Source: Acidobacteriota bacterium
Lineage (GTDB): Bacteria > Acidobacteriota > Terriglobia > Terriglobales > Acidobacteriaceae
Length of the DNA stretch: 7,714 nucleotides
Reading direction: 5' to 3'
Assembly (NCBI GenBank): GCA_021799945.1
Contig: JAJYZK010000137.1
Location: forward strand, 1 to 7,714
Positions 5,131 through 7,714 of this stretch are shown piece by piece. The notes under the pieces were generated by a model. It worked only from the letters and a program-made list of their open reading frames with translations, had not been told where the DNA came from and searched no databases. Positions within the stretch are counted from its first letter, which is position 1, and each line of letters begins with the position of its first letter. Made by a program: the position numbers and the translations under genes.

Positions 5131-6121
5131 AGATGCGGAAGTTGACTTCGATATCGACTTCAACCGGAACGGGCTTCCCCTGAAGATAGGCCGGCTTGAA
5201 GCGGTACTGCTTCACCGCCTCGACCGCCTTTTCGTCCAGACCCATGCCCAGGTGACGCACCACCTGCACGCGCTGCGGGTTGCCCTGTGCATCCACAATC
5301 AGGGAGACGACGCAGACCCCCTGATACTTGGCTCTGCGCGCCTCGTCGGAAAACTCCGGATCGACCGAATAGATCAACTGCGGGGCGCTGACCCCGCCTC
5401 CGACGCGGTAGACGCCGCCGCCATAGCCCCCACCCTGCCCGGGCCCGTATCCATTGCCGTTGCCCGATCCGATGCCGCCCCCCGATCCCGTGCCCATCCC
5501 GGCGTTGATTCCCGTGCCGTTGGAGGCCGGTCCGACCACGCTGGTCCGGGGATCTCCCAGATTCGGCATCGTGTTATTGGGAAGCTGGATATCCTTCGGC
5601 ATCATGATCGCCGGATCGACCGCAAGCTTGGGATGATCGTTCTTGATGACCATGGGCGGCGTAATCGGCTCCGGGGATAACTTCGGCAGCTTTCCCTTGG
5701 GAGCCTGCAGAACGTCATGCGAACCCCCGCCTCCTCCACCGCCCATCTGCGGTCCATTCGGCGCGATCGGCATGTATTCCGGCACATCGACATTTGTAAC
5801 CTGCATGGCCGCGTTCTGTTTCACCTTCTTATGAGCCCAGAGAAATGCGGCCACGATGGCTAGAATGATGAGGGCATGGGTGACGACCGACACAATGGAG
5901 GAGGCTGGGCCGCGCTTCTCCGCCATCGGATCCTTGACCGGGATCGGCTTTGACGTCAGTACCAGCGGAGGGAGCTTTTTCGGATAGAGGATGTCATAGA
6001 TGTTGTTGACAATCGTCTTCCAAATCGGCTCGTAATCGACCTCGGTGAGAAACGCCGGTTCGGGCGGTCCATTCCGCTGTTCCAGTTCGGGAGGTAGTAA
6101 GACCTGATTCGCCATAGACAT
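5126..6121 (-). CDS. Energy transducer TonB with long cytoplasmic N-terminal extension
   Basis: A 331-residue TonB-type protein that carries proton-motive force from an ExbB/ExbD motor to outer-membrane TonB-dependent transporters. Residues 1-73 are cytoplasmic and unlike E. coli TonB, including the stretch L-P-P-L-V-L-T-S-K-P-I-P-V-K (50-63). A single membrane segment follows (about 75-95) and contains S-V-V-T-H (78-82), matching the S-x3-H needed for contact with ExbB in E. coli TonB. The periplasmic part is a proline- and glycine-rich linker: seven glycines at 127-133, and very Gly/Asn-rich at about 200-243. The C-terminal domain (244-331) has the conserved Y-S-V-D-P-E-F-S-D-E-A-R, Y-Q-G, D-A-Q-G-N-P and Y-R-F-K-P-A elements. 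Start at 6121 or at the second ATG (6115); neither has a clear ribosome binding site. No exbB or exbD is adjacent. It is divergent from ileS. Confidence 0.93.
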   Translation of the reverse strand: MSMANQVLLPPELEQRNGPPEPAFLTEVDYEPIWKTIVNNIYDILYPKKLPPLVLTSKPIPVKDPMAEKRGPASSIVSVVTHALIILAIVAAFLWAHKKVKQNAAMQVTNVDVPEYMPIAPNGPQMGGGGGGGSHDVLQAPKGKLPKLSPEPITPPMVIKNDHPKLAVDPAIMMPKDIQLPNNTMPNLGDPRTSVVGPASNGTGINAGMGTGSGGGIGSGNGNGYGPGQGGGYGGGVYRVGGGVSAPQLIYSVDPEFSDEARRAKYQGVCVVSLIVDAQGNPQRVQVVRHLGMGLDEKAVEAVKQYRFKPAYLQGKPVPVEVDIEVNFRIY

Positions 6122-6345
6122 CTGCGAGAAGAGAACGACGAATCCCCTTCCCCTATATCTCCGTATTATGGATGGTCGCCCCGCCTGTCTTCCAGCGGCA
6201 AGACCGGACCGAGGCGCGCAAATGGGCCCTTACCGACATTAGACTCCATTTTTTCATATGGAGAAAGCCCACTTCTATAAGTTTTTAGACGGGGCCGGAA
6301 GCCCGCCGGCTCCACCCGACCCTCTCCGATTTTCCTCGGCAACGC

Positions 6346-6351
6346 TACAAT
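6346..6351 (+). promoter_or_regulatory. Candidate -10 box of ileS
   Basis: TACAAT matches five of six bases of the sigma-70 -10 hexamer. Transcription would begin near 6358 and give a leader of about 42 nt. The region 16-18 bp upstream is C-rich and has no recognisable -35. Confidence 0.35.
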
Positions 6352-6390
6352 CACCCTAGCGCTTCTTTGTCTTGATCATTCGACTTTGTT

Positions 6391-6396
6391 GGAGAG
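6391..6396 (+). promoter_or_regulatory. Ribosome binding site of ileS
   Basis: GGAGAG with GGAG five bases before the ATG at 6400. It is the clearest Shine-Dalgarno sequence in the window and fixes the ileS start. Confidence 0.75.
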
Positions 6397-6399
6397 ACG

Positions 6400-7656
6400 A
6401 TGCCGGCCTCGCCCGAGCTGAAGGCGACACTCAACCTGCCTCAAACTGAATTCCCGATGAAGGCCAATCTGCCCCAAAGCGAGCCCCTGCGACTGGCCGC
6501 CTGGAGACAGGCCGACCTCTACCAGCGGATCCGCGAGGCGCGGGGCGCGGGGCCCAGCTACATTCTGCATGACGGCCCTCCCTACGCGAACGGCCCCATT
6601 CATCTGGGCCACGCGCTGAACAAGTGCCTGAAGGACTTCGTCGTCAAGTCGAAGACCATGGCCGGCTTCGACTCGCCGTACGTTCCCGGGTGGGACTGCC
6701 ACGGCCTGCCCATCGAGATCAAAGTCGACGAGCAGCTTGGCCGCAAAAAGCTGGCGATGGAGGCCATCGCCGTGCGGCGCGCCTGCCGCGAGTACGCGGA
6801 GAAGTATCTCGATTTGCAGCGGACCCAGTTCGAGCGCCTGGGTGTTTTCGGGCGCTTCTCGCAGCCCTACTCCACAATGACGCCGGAGTACGAGTCCAAA
6901 ATCGTCGAGACCTTCTTTGCGTTTCTCGAAAGGGGCCTGGTGTACAAGGGACTGCGTCCCGTCTACTGGTGCATCCACGACCGCACGGCGCTGGCCGAAG
7001 CGGAGGTGGAATACGAGAGCCACACCAGCCCCAGCGTCTTCGTGCGCTACCGCCTGGGCAGCGCGCCGGAGGCGATCGACCCCCGGCTGGCCGGCCGCCG
7101 GGTCTCGACCATCATCTGGACCACCACCCCCTGGACGCTTCCGGCCTCCATGGCCGTCGCCTTTCATCCCGAGATGGACTATGTCGCCGTCGAAGTTGGG
7201 GAGGAGACCTATCTGGTCGCCGCGGCCAGATTGACGGAAACGCTGGCGGCCTGCGGCTTGGAGCAAGCCCGCGAAATCGCGCGATTTTCCGGAGCGAAAC
7301 TGGAACACGCCCTCTTCCGGCATCCATTCCTGGACCGCGATATTCCCGGCGTCCTGGCCGGATATGTGACGGCGGAGCAGGGCACCGGCGCGGTGCATAC
7401 CGCGCCGGCGCACGGAGCCGACGACTTCGCCACCGGCCTTCGCTACGGCCTGCAGCCGGCATCGGGCGTCGATGGCGCCGGGCGGCTGCGCGACGGCCTG
7501 CCGGAGTACGAAGGACTGACCGTCTTCCAGGCCAACGACCCCATCGTCGCTTTGCTGGAGCGGCGCGGCGCGCTGCTGGCGCGGCAGGAGATTGTCCATT
7601 CCTATCCCCACTGCTGGCGCTGCCGCGGTCCAGTAATCTTTCGAGCCACGGAATAA
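6400..7656 (+). CDS. ileS: Isoleucyl-tRNA synthetase, frame interrupted by TAA at codon 419
   Basis: Class I synthetase that charges tRNA-Ile and proofreads valine. The 418 sense codons cover the N-terminal part of the catalytic domain and the editing domain of an enzyme normally about 900-1000 residues long. Visible motifs are P-P-Y-A-N-G-P-I-H-L-G-H, with the HIGH-type H-L-G-H at 68-71, and G-W-D-C-H-G-L-P-I-E near 100. In the editing domain there are W-T-T-T-P-W-T-L-P-A (240-249) and H-T-A-P-A-H-G-A-D-D-F (333-343), with Asp342 at the same position as the editing aspartate of E. coli IleS. Then come H-S-Y-P-H-C-W-R-C (400-408) and I-F-R-A-T-E (413-418). The TAA at 7654-7656 replaces the glutamine of the family motif A-T-E-Q-W-F, and the same frame resumes after it. 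The KMSKS loop and anticodon-binding domain would lie beyond the window. A CAA-to-TAA change, real or a sequencing error, is the simplest reading; this fragment alone could not charge tRNA. Confidence 0.93.
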   Translation: MPASPELKATLNLPQTEFPMKANLPQSEPLRLAAWRQADLYQRIREARGAGPSYILHDGPPYANGPIHLGHALNKCLKDFVVKSKTMAGFDSPYVPGWDCHGLPIEIKVDEQLGRKKLAMEAIAVRRACREYAEKYLDLQRTQFERLGVFGRFSQPYSTMTPEYESKIVETFFAFLERGLVYKGLRPVYWCIHDRTALAEAEVEYESHTSPSVFVRYRLGSAPEAIDPRLAGRRVSTIIWTTTPWTLPASMAVAFHPEMDYVAVEVGEETYLVAAARLTETLAACGLEQAREIARFSGAKLEHALFRHPFLDRDIPGVLAGYVTAEQGTGAVHTAPAHGADDFATGLRYGLQPASGVDGAGRLRDGLPEYEGLTVFQANDPIVALLERRGALLARQEIVHSYPHCWRCRGPVIFRATE

Positions 7657-7714
7657 TGGTTCATCGCCATGGATAGGACGGCGCCGGGGGAGGCAGCGTC
7701 GGCGAATCTCCGCG
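7657..7714 (+). pseudogene. ileS: In-frame continuation of ileS after the TAA
   Basis: Read in the ileS frame, the bases after the stop give W-F-I-A-M-D-R-T, the expected continuation of the A-T-E-Q-W-F motif, so the break is one substituted codon and not a frameshift or rearrangement. The following residues, A-P-G-E-A-A-S-A-N-L-R, match the usual L-R-x-x-A-L-x-x-I pattern of the family less well. The window ends here, so the rest of the gene cannot be judged. Confidence 0.7.

Larger units (their letters stand above)
6122..6399. promoter_or_regulatory. Divergent promoter region between tonB and ileS
   Basis: This 278-nt gap is more AT-rich in its middle than the rest of the window. For tonB, the minus strand offers CATAAT (6170-6165), about 40 nt before the start. 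For ileS, the plus strand offers TACAAT (6346-6351), about 50 nt before the ATG. Neither has a good -35. A perfect 6-bp hairpin, CTCCAT/ATGGAG (6244-6249, 6258-6263), and a short ACTT/AAGT hairpin followed by five T (6271-6285) lie between them. No T-box leader features (such as the GGTGG-type antiterminator bulge) are visible, so ileS does not appear to be T-box controlled. Confidence 0.5.

Noticed and set aside
4797..5132. Possible small genes in the gap between the Gfo/Idh and tonB genes
   Set aside because: Frames are Arg-rich, cross the tandem repeats, and lack ribosome binding sites or recognisable features.
6122..6399. T-box riboswitch in the ileS leader
   Set aside because: No conserved T-box or antiterminator sequence is seen, and the likely leader from the TACAAT box is only about 42 nt, too short.
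6376..7611. 411-codon open frame on the minus strand opposite ileS
   Set aside because: The plus-strand frame has unmistakable IleS motifs; the opposite frame is rich in Gly/Arg/Ala/Gln and matches no family known to me.
7654..7656. Genome-wide reassignment of TAA to glutamine
   Set aside because: No other gene in the window has an internal TAA although all contain many glutamines; a single change or error is more likely. Kept only as an alternative in the findings.

Overview
This is a GC-rich bacterial chromosomal segment, most likely from an acidobacterium of the Solibacter/Bryobacter kind. That placement is an inference. It rests on a TonB with a long cytoplasmic N-terminal extension, a Tat-exported Gfo/Idh/MocA oxidoreductase beside an SDR dehydrogenase, an exported S1/P1-type nuclease, weak Shine-Dalgarno use and high GC. 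There is no phage, transposon, integrase or CRISPR signal. The content is household and envelope or periplasmic metabolism.

Left part (1-1323): the 5' part of a family 2 glycosyltransferase (minus strand) is divergent from a small plus-strand pair. The pair is a TlpA/ResA-like thioredoxin lipoprotein followed 14 nt later by an 86-residue protein with an HMA-like pattern but no cysteine. The two divergent starts are only 23 nt apart, with -10-like hexamers on both strands, so near-leaderless transcription is possible. A complete tRNA-Arg(ACG) with encoded CCA follows.

Middle part (1324-4805): a minus-strand S1/P1 nuclease converges on the tRNA and has all nine metal ligands and a signal peptide that would expose the ligand tryptophan as residue 1. 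After about 290 nt without a credible gene comes a likely two-gene minus-strand unit: a Tat-exported Gfo/Idh/MocA oxidoreductase (TTG start) and, 49 nt downstream, an SDR dehydrogenase. The pair probably oxidises a sugar, polyol or sugar acid, but the substrate cannot be read from the sequence.

Right part (4806-7714): a 320-nt gap holds degenerate 12-13 bp tandem repeats, followed by a TonB energy transducer (minus). A 278-nt divergent intergenic region with short hairpins precedes ileS (plus). The ileS frame is convincing for 418 codons and then hits a TAA exactly where the family motif A-T-E-Q-W-F has its glutamine. The same frame resumes as W-F-I-A-M-D and runs off the window.

The most notable items are the interrupted ileS, the recurring 12-13 bp tandem repeats in gaps between genes, the cysteine-free HMA-like partner of the TlpA lipoprotein, and the very compact divergent promoter region. 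I do not see a clear new multi-gene system; the rest of the window looks ordinary.
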